Notes: a model not told the origin generated them from the letters alone. Numbered from the stretch's first letter, positions 8,127 to 15,708 are shown. The stretch is 64,000 nucleotides of DNA from Streptacidiphilus sp. ASG 303 (GCF_020991365.1 NZ_JAJLRA010000016.1:57909-121908), one strand, 5' to 3'. Made by a program: numbers and translations.

Positions 8127-8443
8127 GGGGTCACCGGGCCCTTCCCCGCCTCGGCCTGGAGGAAGGTGACGTGCACGGCGGAGAGGTGCTGCTCGCGCTC
8201 GGCGAGGAAGCGCTTGGTGTGGGCCTGCTCCTCGTGGCGGGCGAAGGCGGCCCGGTCCTCGTACAGCTCGTAGAAGACACGCACGCCCGGCTCGTCCGGC
8301 ACGGAGTGGACGACGTAGGCGAGCGTCCCCGGCTCGTGCGCCTTGATGGCGGGCAGCGTCTCCGCCACCAGCTCATCGAAGGCGGCTGCGGCGGCGTCGT
8401 CGCGCAGCTCGAAGCGGACTACCAGGCCGAAACCGCTGGTCAT
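8123..8443 (-). CDS. Antibiotic biosynthesis monooxygenase (ABM)-fold protein
   Basis: 106 residues from the ATG at 8443, preceded by AGAGGAGGAAGC, a strong ribosome binding site. The sequence has the ABM dimeric ferredoxin-like pattern: LVVRFELRDDAAAAAFDEL, then EPGTLAYVVHSVPDEPGVRVFYELYEDRAAFARHEE and a final THV-like strand. Such proteins include quinol monooxygenases and heme-degrading enzymes. It is the first gene of a two-gene unit with the XRE regulator (4-base overlap). Enzyme or redox/ligand sensor for the regulator are both possible; the pairing on a conjugative element suggests the second, which is inference. Confidence 0.82.
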   Translation of the reverse strand: MTSGFGLVVRFELRDDAAAAAFDELVAETLPAIKAHEPGTLAYVVHSVPDEPGVRVFYELYEDRAAFARHEEQAHTKRFLAEREQHLSAVHVTFLQAEAGKGPVTP

Positions 8444-8472
8444 GCTTCCTCCTCTGTGGTCACACGCCAGAG

Positions 8473-8559
8473 TCGCAGAAGTTCAGCTTCACTGCTACTC
8501 GCAGATTCTGTTGACTCGCAGAATCTCTGCGACTACTTTCATAGTGAAGCTGCTACTCG
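8473..8559. promoter_or_regulatory. Operator-like cluster between the regulator and the transfer operon
   Basis: The word TCGCAGA occurs at 8473-8479, 8499-8505 and 8516-8522, and inverted (TCTGCGA) at 8526-8532. A perfect 9-bp inverted repeat AGCTTCACT (8485-8493) / AGTGAAGCT (8543-8551) encloses three of the boxes, and CTGCTACTCG is repeated directly at 8492-8501 and 8550-8559. Two boxes fall between the -35 and -10 of the rightward promoter. This is the layout of a multi-site repressor operator, most simply for the divergent XRE regulator. Confidence 0.65.
8511..8539 (+). promoter_or_regulatory. Promoter of the AICE transfer/replication operon
   Basis: TTGACT at 8511-8516 and TACTTT at 8534-8539, spaced 17 bases, give a good housekeeping-type promoter. 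The start codon of the first gene is at 8598 with AAGGAG before it. The spacer holds an inverted pair of TCGCAGA boxes, so a bound regulator would block RNA polymerase. Confidence 0.6.
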
Positions 8560-8597
8560 GCGCGCCTGGCGCCGGAGCTGACTCAAGGAGCTGCGTC

Positions 8598-8948
8598 ATG
8601 CCGTCCTTCAAGGTCGACACCTCGACTGCGTTCGTGTTCGTGGCCGTGCCGCCCGCGCCGAAGGTGGCCAACCGGCAGACCGGTGAGATCGCCATCGACC
8701 GGGAGACCGGCTCCCCGATGGTGACCGTGGGGCTGACCGTGGCCGACGAGGGGGAGGCCAACCTCCTGACGGTCTCGGTGCCCAAGTCCGGCATCCCCGG
8801 CGAGGGCCTGGCGGTCGGCACCCCGGTCGCGGTCACCGGGCTCAAGGCGCGGGACTGGGAGAGCGAGTTCAACGGCCAGAAGCGGCACGGGATCTCCTTC
8901 CGGGCCGTGGCGGTGACCGCGCTGGTCCCGGCCTCGGTGCAGGGCTGA
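8598..8948 (+). CDS. Small AICE protein upstream of the translocase
   Basis: 116 residues from the ATG at 8598 (AAGGAG nine bases upstream); a longer upstream frame has no ribosome binding site. The sequence MPSFKVDTSTAFVFVAVPP and later NLLTVSVPKSGIPGEGLAVGTPVAVTGLKARDWE suggest a small OB-like beta barrel, perhaps a single-strand DNA-binding-like accessory. It is the first gene of the rightward operon and lies 5 bases before the FtsK/TraB gene. I recall similar small proteins in this place in pSAM2-like elements, with no assigned function. Confidence 0.7.
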   Translation: MPSFKVDTSTAFVFVAVPPAPKVANRQTGEIAIDRETGSPMVTVGLTVADEGEANLLTVSVPKSGIPGEGLAVGTPVAVTGLKARDWESEFNGQKRHGISFRAVAVTALVPASVQG

Positions 8949-8953
8949 GCGTC

Positions 8954-10333
8954 ATGCCGGAGCTGCTGACGCTGCTGGAGGTGGGCGGGCCGTTAACCGC
9001 GGCCGCCACCGGCGCCGCAATCGCCCGGGCCAAGGCCCCGGCCCTGTACTGGTCCGCCCTCGGCCTGCCGCTGGCCACCGCGCGCTTCGCGGCCACCTAC
9101 GGCTCCACCATGGACGCCTGCGGGCTGACCGTCCCGCCCTCGCGGCTGCGGGCGCTGCTGGTCCGCGCCACCAGCCGTCACGAGGTCCGCCCCGTCCCGC
9201 CGAAGGTCCGCCGCGTCCGCCCCACCTCCACCGGCCTGCGGATCCGGCTGCGCCTGGCGCCCGGGCAGGAGCCGGCCGACGTGGCCGCCTCGGCCGAGCG
9301 GCTGCGCCACGCCTGGGGGGTGCACGCCGTCCACGTCACCGAGATCCGGCCCGGCGTGGTGGAGCTGCGGATGACCGGCTTCGACGTGCTGCGCCGGGTG
9401 CGGATGCCGCGCCGCCTGCCGGGCGGGCCGCTGCTGGTCCCGGTCGCGCTGCGCGAGGACGGCACTGCATTCGTCCGCGACTACCGCACGATCCCGCACG
9501 CGCTGACCCTGGGCGCGACCCTGTCCGGCAAGTCCGTCTACCTGCGCAACCTCATCTGCGGCCTGGCCACCCGGCCGGTGGCGCTGGCGGGGATCGACTG
9601 CAAGCGCGGGGTGGAGCAGGCCCCCTTCGCCCCCCGCTTCTCCGCCCTGGCCACCGACCCCGCCCAGGGCGCGGACCTCCTGGACGCCCTGGTGGGGCTG
9701 ATGGAGGAGCGCTACGACCTGATCCGCGCCCACCAGGGCATCACCCGGGCGGTGGCGGACGAGGAGATCACCTCCGACCTGTGGGGCCTGCCGCCCAAGG
9801 TCCGCCCGGTGCCGGTCGTGCTGATCGTGGACGAGGTCGCCGAACTCTTCCTCACCGCCACCCGAAAGGACGAGGAGCGGCGCGACCGCATGGTCACCCA
9901 GCTCATCCGCCTTGCCCAGCTCGGCCGCGCGGCCGGGATCTACCTGGAGGTGTGCGGGCAGCGGTTCGGCGCCGAGCTGGGCAAGGGCGCCACCATGCTC
10001 CGCGCCCAGCTCACCGGCCGCGTCGTGCACCGCGTCAACGACCGCCCCACCGCCGAGATGGGCCTCGGCGACGTGGCCCCCGAAGCGGTGCTGGCCGCGA
10101 CCGCCATCGCCCCCGAGCTGCCCGGCCTCGCGGTCGCCGGGGACTCCTCCGGCGGCTGGTCCCGCATCCGCACCCCCCACCTCACCCTCGCCGCCGCGGC
10201 CGCCGCCTGCCGCGCCACCGCCCACCTGGTCCCCGACCTCCCGGCCCTGGACCCCTTCCGCCCCCACCTCCCCGCCGCACCAGTGCCGGCCGACGCCCCG
10301 CCGCTGGCCACCCCCCGCCCGGCCACCGGCTGA
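8954..10333 (+). CDS. FtsK/SpoIIIE-type conjugal DNA translocase (TraB/TraSA)
   Basis: 459 residues. The N-terminal part has weakly hydrophobic segments for membrane attachment; the motor domain has a Walker A LGATLSGKS and a Walker B VPVVLIVDEVAELF, followed by the Gln-Arg loop CGQRFGAEL of FtsK-like motors. In actinomycete elements this single protein moves double-stranded DNA between mycelial cells, unlike type IV secretion. The length is near the usual 400-500 residues and no lesion is visible. The start at 8954 (ATGCCGGAGCTG) follows the previous stop by 5 bases. The proline-rich C-terminus (PLATPRPATG) is typical. Clt-like recognition repeats are not evident. Confidence 0.92.
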   Translation: MPELLTLLEVGGPLTAAATGAAIARAKAPALYWSALGLPLATARFAATYGSTMDACGLTVPPSRLRALLVRATSRHEVRPVPPKVRRVRPTSTGLRIRLRLAPGQEPADVAASAERLRHAWGVHAVHVTEIRPGVVELRMTGFDVLRRVRMPRRLPGGPLLVPVALREDGTAFVRDYRTIPHALTLGATLSGKSVYLRNLICGLATRPVALAGIDCKRGVEQAPFAPRFSALATDPAQGADLLDALVGLMEERYDLIRAHQGITRAVADEEITSDLWGLPPKVRPVPVVLIVDEVAELFLTATRKDEERRDRMVTQLIRLAQLGRAAGIYLEVCGQRFGAELGKGATMLRAQLTGRVVHRVNDRPTAEMGLGDVAPEAVLAATAIAPELPGLAVAGDSSGGWSRIRTPHLTLAAAAAACRATAHLVPDLPALDPFRPHLPAAPVPADAPPLATPRPATG

Positions 10334-10435
10334 CACCCCGCTCCCCCACGGTCGGCGCGGCCGCCCTCCGCGCCAGGTCCCTACCCCAGTCATGCCCGAT
10401 GCCGGGCCCGACCCCCCTGGAAGGAGGACCCGCCG

Positions 10436-11137
10436 ATGCCCCGCCCACCGCGCCCGGATGCCGTACTGGTGCAGGCCGTGATCGCCGGTGCCCTGTCCTT
10501 CGCCCACCTCCACGACATCGCCGAAGCCGCAGGCCAGCACGGCTGGAAGGCCTGGGCCTACCCCGTCTCCGTCGACCTCCTGCTCGTCGCCGCCTGGCGC
10601 CGCATGCGCACCCTGCGCGCCACCGGGGCCCCGGCCCGCTCGGCCTGGACCTGGTTCGCCACCGCCCTGACCGCCTCCCTCGGCGCCAACATCGCCACCG
10701 CCGGACTCCTCGACCTCACCGCGGTCCCGGCCTGGCTGCGCATCCTCGTCGCCGGATGGCCCGCCGTCGCCTTCTTCGGCGGCACCCTCCTCGCCCACAC
10801 CCCCACCGCCCCGGCCCCGGCATCTGAGCCGGATCCCGACCCGCCGGTCTACGCCGAGCCCGCCCCCGCCCCGGTACCGGACCCCGTTCCGGAGCCGCTC
10901 GCCGCTGAGCCCGTTCCGGCGCTGCCCGCCGCCCCGGAGCCCACACCGGCCCCGATGCCGGCACCCGCTGCACCCGCTCCGGCGGTTCCGGCCGCGCTGG
11001 TCGACCACGCCCGCAAGGTCGCCGACGCCCACCACGCCCGCACCGGAACCCCCATCGACACGGCCACTCTGCGCACCCGCCTCGGCGTCCCCCAGCAGCT
11101 CGCCGACGCCATCGCCGCCCAGCTCACCCCCGCCTGA
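10436..11137 (+). CDS. DUF2637 membrane protein (Spd-type spread protein)
   Basis: 233 residues from the ATG at 10436, after GGAAGGAGG. Residues 1-125 hold about four hydrophobic helices (VLVQAVIAGALSFAHLHDIA; VSVDLLLVAAW; FATALTASLGANIATAGLL; RILVAGWPAVAFFGGTLL) in the DUF2637 pattern. A long proline/alanine linker (PAPVPDPVPEPLAAEP) follows, then a soluble C-terminal domain (DHARKVADAHHARTG...) like a small winged helix. DUF2637 proteins accompany TraB in AICEs and are thought to help the plasmid move through septal walls (spread). A 100-base gap separates it from the translocase. Confidence 0.82.
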   Translation: MPRPPRPDAVLVQAVIAGALSFAHLHDIAEAAGQHGWKAWAYPVSVDLLLVAAWRRMRTLRATGAPARSAWTWFATALTASLGANIATAGLLDLTAVPAWLRILVAGWPAVAFFGGTLLAHTPTAPAPASEPDPDPPVYAEPAPAPVPDPVPEPLAAEPVPALPAAPEPTPAPMPAPAAPAPAVPAALVDHARKVADAHHARTGTPIDTATLRTRLGVPQQLADAIAAQLTPA

Positions 11138-11151
11138 CAGGAGGTCACGCC

Positions 11152-11340
11152 ATGCCCCCGATCCGCCCCCGCAACGTGCTCCGCATCGGCCCCGTCCAGG
11201 TCGCCACCTACTACGACAGCCGCGGCCGGACCAAGCACACCGCCGCCTGCACCGCCCCCCGCTGCGGCTTCTCCACCGACTACGACAGCCGCGCCGCCGC
11301 CGAACTCGCCGCCCGCACCCACCGCTGCCCCGCCCGCTGA
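11152..11340 (+). CDS. Small mobile-element transfer protein
   Basis: 62 residues. MPPIRPRNVLRIGPVQVATYY and the end CGFSTDYDSRAAAELAARTHRC match the short proteins named mobile element transfer protein in Streptomyces AICEs. Cys residues near 34 and 39 and a C-terminal His-Arg-Cys could bind a metal. AGGAGG lies before the start and the gene is 15 bases after the DUF2637 gene, so it is in the spread operon. The role in transfer is known only from context. Confidence 0.8.
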   Translation: MPPIRPRNVLRIGPVQVATYYDSRGRTKHTAACTAPRCGFSTDYDSRAAAELAARTHRCPAR

Positions 11341-11356
11341 ACAGGAGCCCCCTGCC

Positions 11357-11551
11357 ATGACCGTCACCCTCCCCCTGGTCGCCGTCCTCGGCGCCATCGC
11401 CTGGGCCGCCATCAAGTTCCTCGGCATCCGCCTGTGGGTCGCCGCCGCCATCGCCCTGTTCGGCTTCTACCTCGCCCACACCTGGATCGCCCCCGCCATC
11501 GACCACACCACCCGCACCGGCGTCGACGCCGTCACCACCAACGCCAAGTGA
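11357..11551 (+). CDS. Small two-helix membrane protein (Spd-like)
   Basis: 64 residues from the ATG at 11357 with CAGGAGCC upstream. Two hydrophobic helices (VTLPLVAVLGAIAWAAIKFLG and LWVAAAIALFGFYLAHTWIA) leave a short polar tail. Gene order (after the transfer protein, before another hydrophobic protein) fits the SpdB group of spread proteins. No further motif. Confidence 0.72.
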   Translation: MTVTLPLVAVLGAIAWAAIKFLGIRLWVAAAIALFGFYLAHTWIAPAIDHTTRTGVDAVTTNAK

Positions 11552-11568
11552 CCCAAGGAGGCCCCGCC

Positions 11569-11886
11569 ATGCTCCGCCCCCGCCTGCCCGCACCCGCACC
11601 CACCCCGGCCCCGGTCCACCTGATCACCAGCGCCCAGCACACCGCACAGGCCCCCGCCTGCACCTGCCAGCACACCCCCGCCGCCCCCGTGCCGACCGCC
11701 CCCGCCCGGCGCCCCCTCGCCCCCTGCCTCGCGGCCGGAGCCGCCGCCGTCGGCGCCGTTGTCGCCCTCGCCACCGTCCTGACCGCGCTGCTGCTCGCCG
11801 TCGCCGTCACCGCCGCCTCGGTCGCCGTCTGCGCCGTCGTCCTGCGCCAGCTCCTCGGCCCGGCCCCCCGCCGCCGCCGCCGCTGA
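11569..11886 (+). CDS. SpdB-like membrane protein
   Basis: 105 residues from the ATG at 11569, preceded by AAGGAGGC; a longer frame upstream is overlap with the previous gene. The N-terminus is proline-rich with a CTCQHTPA stretch; residues about 55-92 are a long hydrophobic hairpin (GAAAVGAVVALATVLTALLL). The C-terminus is an Arg cluster (RRRRR). Such proteins in conjugative plasmids of Streptomyces are called SpdB and affect pock size, i.e. spread inside the recipient mycelium. Its stop lies at the start of a 51-bp repeat that recurs after the next gene. Confidence 0.72.
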   Translation: MLRPRLPAPAPTPAPVHLITSAQHTAQAPACTCQHTPAAPVPTAPARRPLAPCLAAGAAAVGAVVALATVLTALLLAVAVTAASVAVCAVVLRQLLGPAPRRRRR

Positions 11887-11932
11887 AAGCCGGTCCCCGG
11901 GGCGGCAGCGAGCCGCCAAGCATCCCGCCGCC
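11882..11932. repeat. 51-bp hairpin-containing repeat, copy 1
   Basis: Begins within the stop-codon region of the SpdB-like gene and matches 12531-12581 at 50 of 51 positions. The centre GGCGGCAGCGAGCCGCC folds into a short strong hairpin, so it may be an RNA processing or attenuation site. Confidence 0.85.
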
Positions 11933-11983
11933 ACGGAGACCTCGACCCCTGCCCGCACCGCCGCCCGGAAAGGACCCTCCCGC

Positions 11984-12535
11984 ATGGACCTCGCCCCGCT
12001 CCTCGCCGCCGCCGGCGTCCCGCTGCTCGGCTGGACCACCCACGGCACCGTCCTCGCCCACCGCCTGGCCGCCGCCCGCCGCGACCCGCTCACCGGCCTG
12101 CACACCCGCGACGGCTTCACCGCCCGCGCCGACCACCTCATCCGCACCCACCCCGCCCGGACCACCGTGCTCCTGGTCGACCTGGACGACTTCAAGCACA
12201 CCAACGACACCCACGGCCACCCGGCCGGGGACGCCGTCCTGACCGCCGCCGCCCGGCGCCTCGTTGGGTGGACCGGCCGGGCCGGTGTCGCCGCCCGCCT
12301 CGGGGGCGACGAGTTCGCCGCCGCCGTCCTGGACGGATCCGGACGCCTGGGCGAGCTGCACCGGGTGCTGCACGAGCCCGTCCCGCACGCCGGGGGCTGG
12401 CTGCCGCTGTCCGCCTCAATCGGCGCCGCGGCCGTGGCGGACCTGCCGGTGCCCACGCTGAGCGACGCGCTCACCGCGGCCGACGCCGCCATGTACGCGG
12501 CCAAGCCCTCCGGACGCAGCTCGCGCCGCCGCTGA
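11984..12535 (+). CDS. GGDEF-domain diguanylate cyclase carried by the AICE
   Basis: 183 residues from the ATG at 11984 (AAAGGACC upstream). After one hydrophobic N-terminal helix comes an almost complete GGDEF domain: RDPLTGLHTRDGF, the metal-binding VDLDDFKHTND, the catalytic ARLGGDEFAA, SASIGAA and the closing ADAAMYAAK. All signature residues of an active c-di-GMP synthase are present. The inhibitory I-site RxxD that usually precedes GGDEF is absent (VAARL there instead), so feedback inhibition is not expected. No sensor domain is attached. It lies between the spread genes and repSA and is flanked by the two 51-bp repeats. In Streptomyces c-di-GMP controls development through BldD, so the gene could affect the host stage. 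Confidence 0.88.
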   Translation: MDLAPLLAAAGVPLLGWTTHGTVLAHRLAAARRDPLTGLHTRDGFTARADHLIRTHPARTTVLLVDLDDFKHTNDTHGHPAGDAVLTAAARRLVGWTGRAGVAARLGGDEFAAAVLDGSGRLGELHRVLHEPVPHAGGWLPLSASIGAAAVADLPVPTLSDALTAADAAMYAAKPSGRSSRRR

Positions 12536-12581
12536 AAGCCGGTCCCCGGGGCGGCAACGAGCCGCCAAGCATCCCGCCGCC
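12531..12581. repeat. 51-bp hairpin-containing repeat, copy 2
   Basis: Same sequence as 11882-11932 with one change (GCAACG for GCAGCG in the hairpin loop). Like the first copy it starts at the 3' end of a gene, here the GGDEF gene, with the codon pair GCTGA shared. Confidence 0.85.
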
Positions 12582-12631
12582 CCGGGGACCTCAACCCCCT
12601 GCCAGACCCGAGAGCCCGCAAGGAGACCCCC

Positions 12632-12823
12632 ATGATGCCCCAGCACGCCCCCGCCCCGGCCCGCCGCTGCCCGCACTGCGACGGCCACGCCACCGCCGCC
12701 ATCACCACCGGCCCCCGCGACCCCTCCGGCACCCTGCCGACGCTCACCGTCGCCTGCCCGGCCTGCCACGGCACCGGCACCGCCCCCCGGACCCGCCCGG
12801 CCCGCGCGACCGCCACCCACTGA
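12632..12823 (+). CDS. Small zinc-ribbon-like protein
   Basis: 63 residues from the ATG at 12632, with AAGGAG upstream. Two CPxC motifs (RRCPHCDGHATA and VACPACHGTGTA) separated by about 26 residues look like half of a DnaJ-type zinc finger; four Cys could hold one Zn. The remainder is proline/alanine-rich. It sits 95 bases before repSA. Its place next to the replication gene suggests an accessory DNA- or protein-binding role, but nothing proves it. I recall similar short CXXC proteins in this slot in other AICEs. Confidence 0.7.
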   Translation: MMPQHAPAPARRCPHCDGHATAAITTGPRDPSGTLPTLTVACPACHGTGTAPRTRPARATATH

Positions 12824-12917
12824 CCCGCCCGGCCCGGCCCTGCGATTGCTCCGGGGCCGGGCCGGCCCCCTCCCCTCCCCGCTTCCCCGCGCCCTCGGAC
12901 AGGAGGACCGCCCTCGC

Positions 12918-14282
12918 ATGCCCGCCACCACCCCGCCACCGGTCGCCGACCTGGTCTCCATCGCCGCCCTCGGCACCATGCCCGCCCTGCTCCGCCAGCT
13001 CCAGGGCCTCGGCGGCTGCACTCACCCCGTCCGCCTCGACGGCCACCGCACCGAGATCCACCCCGCCACCGGCGAAGTCCTGCACCACCTCACCTCCACC
13101 GCCCTGCCCGCCGGCCACCTCCTCATCCGCTGCGGCAACCGCCGCACCACCCGCTGCCCGGCCTGCGCCGAGACCTACCGCCGCGACACCTACCACCTGA
13201 TCACCGCAGGCCTGCGCGGCGGCAAGGGCACCCCCGACCACGTCGCCACCCACCCGCGGGTCTTCGCCACCTTCACCGCCCCCTCCTTCGGCCCGGTCCA
13301 CAACCGCCCCACCGGCCCAGCCGGGCAGATCCGCCCCTGCCGCTGCGGGGTACTGCATGGCGAGGATGCGGCTGAGCTCGGCACGCCTCTCGACCCCGCC
13401 ACCTACGACTACCGCGGCGCGGTGCTCTGGAACGCCCATGCCGGGAAGATCTGGGCCCGCTTCGGGATCTACCTGCGCCGCGAGGTCGCCAAGCGCGCCG
13501 GGCTCACTCAGCGCGCCTTCAAGGACCACGCCCGGGTCTCCTTCGCCAAGGTCGCCGAGTACCAGCGCCGCGGCCTGGTCCACTTCCACGCCGTCATCCG
13601 CCTCGACGGTCCCGACGGCGGCCACACCCCACCACCCGGCTGGGCCACCCCGGACCTGCTCGCCGACGCCATCCGCGCCGCCTCTGCTGCCGCCCGCATC
13701 CCCGGCCCCACCGTCGACGGGCGGGAGTATGCCTTCACCTTCGGCCGCCAGCTCGACATCCGCGCCATCCGCACCGCCGACCTCGACGGCGGCACCGACC
13801 TCACCGAACGCACTGTGGCCGCCTACATCGCCAAATACGCCACCAAGGGCGCCGAGACCGCCACCGGCACCCTCGACCGCCCCGTCCGCCTGATCGCCGA
13901 GCTGGCGCACCTCGACCTCACCGACCACGCCCGCCGCATGATCCGCACCTGCTGGGACCTCGGCGCCCGCCCCGACCTCCAAGACCTCCGGCTCCGCGCC
14001 TGGGCCCACATGCTCGGCTTCCGCGGCCACTTCTCCACCAAGACCCGCCGCTACTCCACCACCCTCGGCGCCCTCCGAGACGCCCGCGCCGCCTGGCGCC
14101 GCGCCCAGGCCCTCGCCACCCTCGTCGGCACCCGCCCGGACCTCACCGGCGCCCAGGAGGAGGAGACCACCCTCGTCCTCGCCCACTGGGCCTTCGCCGG
14201 CACCGGCCTCACCCCCGGCGAGACCTGGCTCACCCAAGCCCTCACCCCCGCACCCGGAACGGAAGGAGAACCCACCCCGTGA
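12918..14282 (+). CDS. repSA: Replication initiator RepSA-like
   Basis: 454 residues from the ATG at 12918, preceded by AGGAGGACC; the frame extends upstream to 12846 but without a ribosome binding site. The protein is related to RepSA of pSAM2, which starts rolling-circle replication of the excised element. Visible landmarks are a Cys cluster (RCPACAETYRRDTYH), CRCGVLHG, the HUH-like strand LVHFHAVIRLDG, FGRQLDIRAI and the segment AAYIAKYATKGAE, whose Tyr is the candidate nicking residue. Its stop overlaps the GTG of the excisionase gene (GTGA), so the two are coupled. No internal stop or frameshift. Confidence 0.9.
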   Translation: MPATTPPPVADLVSIAALGTMPALLRQLQGLGGCTHPVRLDGHRTEIHPATGEVLHHLTSTALPAGHLLIRCGNRRTTRCPACAETYRRDTYHLITAGLRGGKGTPDHVATHPRVFATFTAPSFGPVHNRPTGPAGQIRPCRCGVLHGEDAAELGTPLDPATYDYRGAVLWNAHAGKIWARFGIYLRREVAKRAGLTQRAFKDHARVSFAKVAEYQRRGLVHFHAVIRLDGPDGGHTPPPGWATPDLLADAIRAASAAARIPGPTVDGREYAFTFGRQLDIRAIRTADLDGGTDLTERTVAAYIAKYATKGAETATGTLDRPVRLIAELAHLDLTDHARRMIRTCWDLGARPDLQDLRLRAWAHMLGFRGHFSTKTRRYSTTLGALRDARAAWRRAQALATLVGTRPDLTGAQEEETTLVLAHWAFAGTGLTPGETWLTQALTPAPGTEGEPTP

Positions 14283-14485
14283 CCGCCGTCGTGATCGAAC
14301 GGAAGTGGCACACCATGGCCGAGGTCGCCGACATGCTCGGCTTCGGCCTGTCCAAGACGAAGATGCTCGTCCTCACCGGGCAGATCCGCTCGGTGAAGAT
14401 CGGCCGCAACCGCCGCATCCTGCCCGCCTGGGTGGACGAGTACGTCGCCCGCTGTGCGGCCGAGGCCGAGGAGTGGTCGGCATGA
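14279..14485 (+). CDS. xis: Excisionase, MerR/AlpA-like
   Basis: 68 residues from a GTG at 14279 that overlaps the repSA stop. The sequence KWHTMAEVADMLGFGLSKTKMLVLTGQIRSVKIGRNRRILPAWVDEYV is a helix-turn-helix excisionase of the BldC/AlpA type. Its stop overlaps the integrase start by ATGA. Xis binds near attL/attR and directs the integrase towards excision. The rep-xis-int overlap is the classical AICE order. Confidence 0.88.
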   Translation: MTAVVIERKWHTMAEVADMLGFGLSKTKMLVLTGQIRSVKIGRNRRILPAWVDEYVARCAAEAEEWSA

Positions 14486-15708
14486 GCGGCAAGCGAGGCA
14501 ACGGGGAGGGCTCGATCTACCCCTACCGCAACGGCTTCGCCGCCTACGTGTGGGTGACCAAGCCGGACGGCAAGCGGGGCCGCAAGTACGTCTACGGCAA
14601 GACCCGCGCCGAGGTCCACGAGAAGTGGGTGAAGCTCCACGCGGCGGCGAAGGCCGGTCCTGTGGCCACCAGCGTCCCCACCCTCGGGCAGTACCTGCAG
14701 TACTGGATGCGCGAGGTGATCACCCCGGCCCGCAAGCCGCTGACGGTGGCCACCTACGAGACGCTGGTGCGTCTGTACATCGTCCCGTACCTGGGCGCGA
14801 AGCGGCTGGACAGGCTGTCCGTGCAGGACGTGCGGGCCTGGCTCAACACCGTCCAACGCACCTGCCAGTGCTGCGCCCAGGGCAAGGACGCGCGGCGGGA
14901 CGAAGGCTCCCGCCGCTGCTGCGCCGTCGGCCGGTGCTGCCGGAGCACGCCGTCGCCCCGGACGGTCCGGGGAGCCCGCGCGGTCCTGCGCAGCGCTCTG
15001 GGCAACGCGATGACGGAGGAGGTCATCTCCAGGAACCCCGCTCAGCTGATCAAGCTCTCCACGCCCCGCCGCAGCACACCGGACCCCTGGTCGGTCGAGG
15101 AGGCCAGACGGTTCCTGGAGGCGGCCAAGGCGGCGCGCGACCCGCTGTTCCCCGCCTACGTCCTGATCCTCGTCCTGGGCCTGCGCAAGGGCGAGGTCCT
15201 GGGACTCACCTGGGACGACGTGAACCTCGACGCCGGGGAGCTGCGCATCCGCCGGCAGCTCCAGCGGGTCGGCGGCCGCCTCCTCCACGCGGAGACCAAG
15301 ACGGAGGGCTCCGCGGACGTGCTGCCGCTGCCGGCCGTCTGCGTCGACGCCCTCACCGCGCGAGCGGAGGCCCAGGAGCGGGCCCGGGCCGCGGCCGGTG
15401 AGCTGTGGACCGACTCGCGGTTCGTCTTCACCACCCGCTACGGCACCCCGGTCGAACCGCGGAACTTCAACCGGGAGTTCGCCCGGCGCTGCGAGCGGGC
15501 CGGCGTGCGCCGCATCCGGGTCCACGACACCCGGCACACCTGCGGCTCCCTGCTGGCGGCCCTGGACGTGCACCCGCGGATCGCGATGCAGATCCTCCGC
15601 CACTCGCAGATCGCCGTCACGATGGAGGTCTACACCCACGTGCCCGCCGAGAGCACCCGCAAGGCCCTGCGGAAGCTCGGCAGCACGCTCGGGGACCTCG
15701 GCCCCTGA
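14482..15708 (+). CDS. int: Site-specific tyrosine integrase of the AICE
   Basis: 408 residues from the ATG at 14482 overlapping xis. It has the N-terminal arm-binding region (GNGEGSIYPYRNGFAAYV), a SAM-like core-binding domain (TLGQYLQYWMREVITPA) and a complete catalytic domain: Arg in LGLRKGEVLGL, HDTRHT, His in ILRHSQIA and the nucleophile in VYTHV. An unusual Cys-rich insert (CQCCAQGKDARRDEGSRRCC) at about 132-155, inside the core-binding domain, may bind a metal; I recall similar inserts in some Streptomyces integrases. The gene ends 78 bases before the right att core, beside a hairpin and one arm-type site. Confidence 0.93.
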   Translation: MSGKRGNGEGSIYPYRNGFAAYVWVTKPDGKRGRKYVYGKTRAEVHEKWVKLHAAAKAGPVATSVPTLGQYLQYWMREVITPARKPLTVATYETLVRLYIVPYLGAKRLDRLSVQDVRAWLNTVQRTCQCCAQGKDARRDEGSRRCCAVGRCCRSTPSPRTVRGARAVLRSALGNAMTEEVISRNPAQLIKLSTPRRSTPDPWSVEEARRFLEAAKAARDPLFPAYVLILVLGLRKGEVLGLTWDDVNLDAGELRIRRQLQRVGGRLLHAETKTEGSADVLPLPAVCVDALTARAEAQERARAAAGELWTDSRFVFTTRYGTPVEPRNFNREFARRCERAGVRRIRVHDTRHTCGSLLAALDVHPRIAMQILRHSQIAVTMEVYTHVPAESTRKALRKLGSTLGDLGP

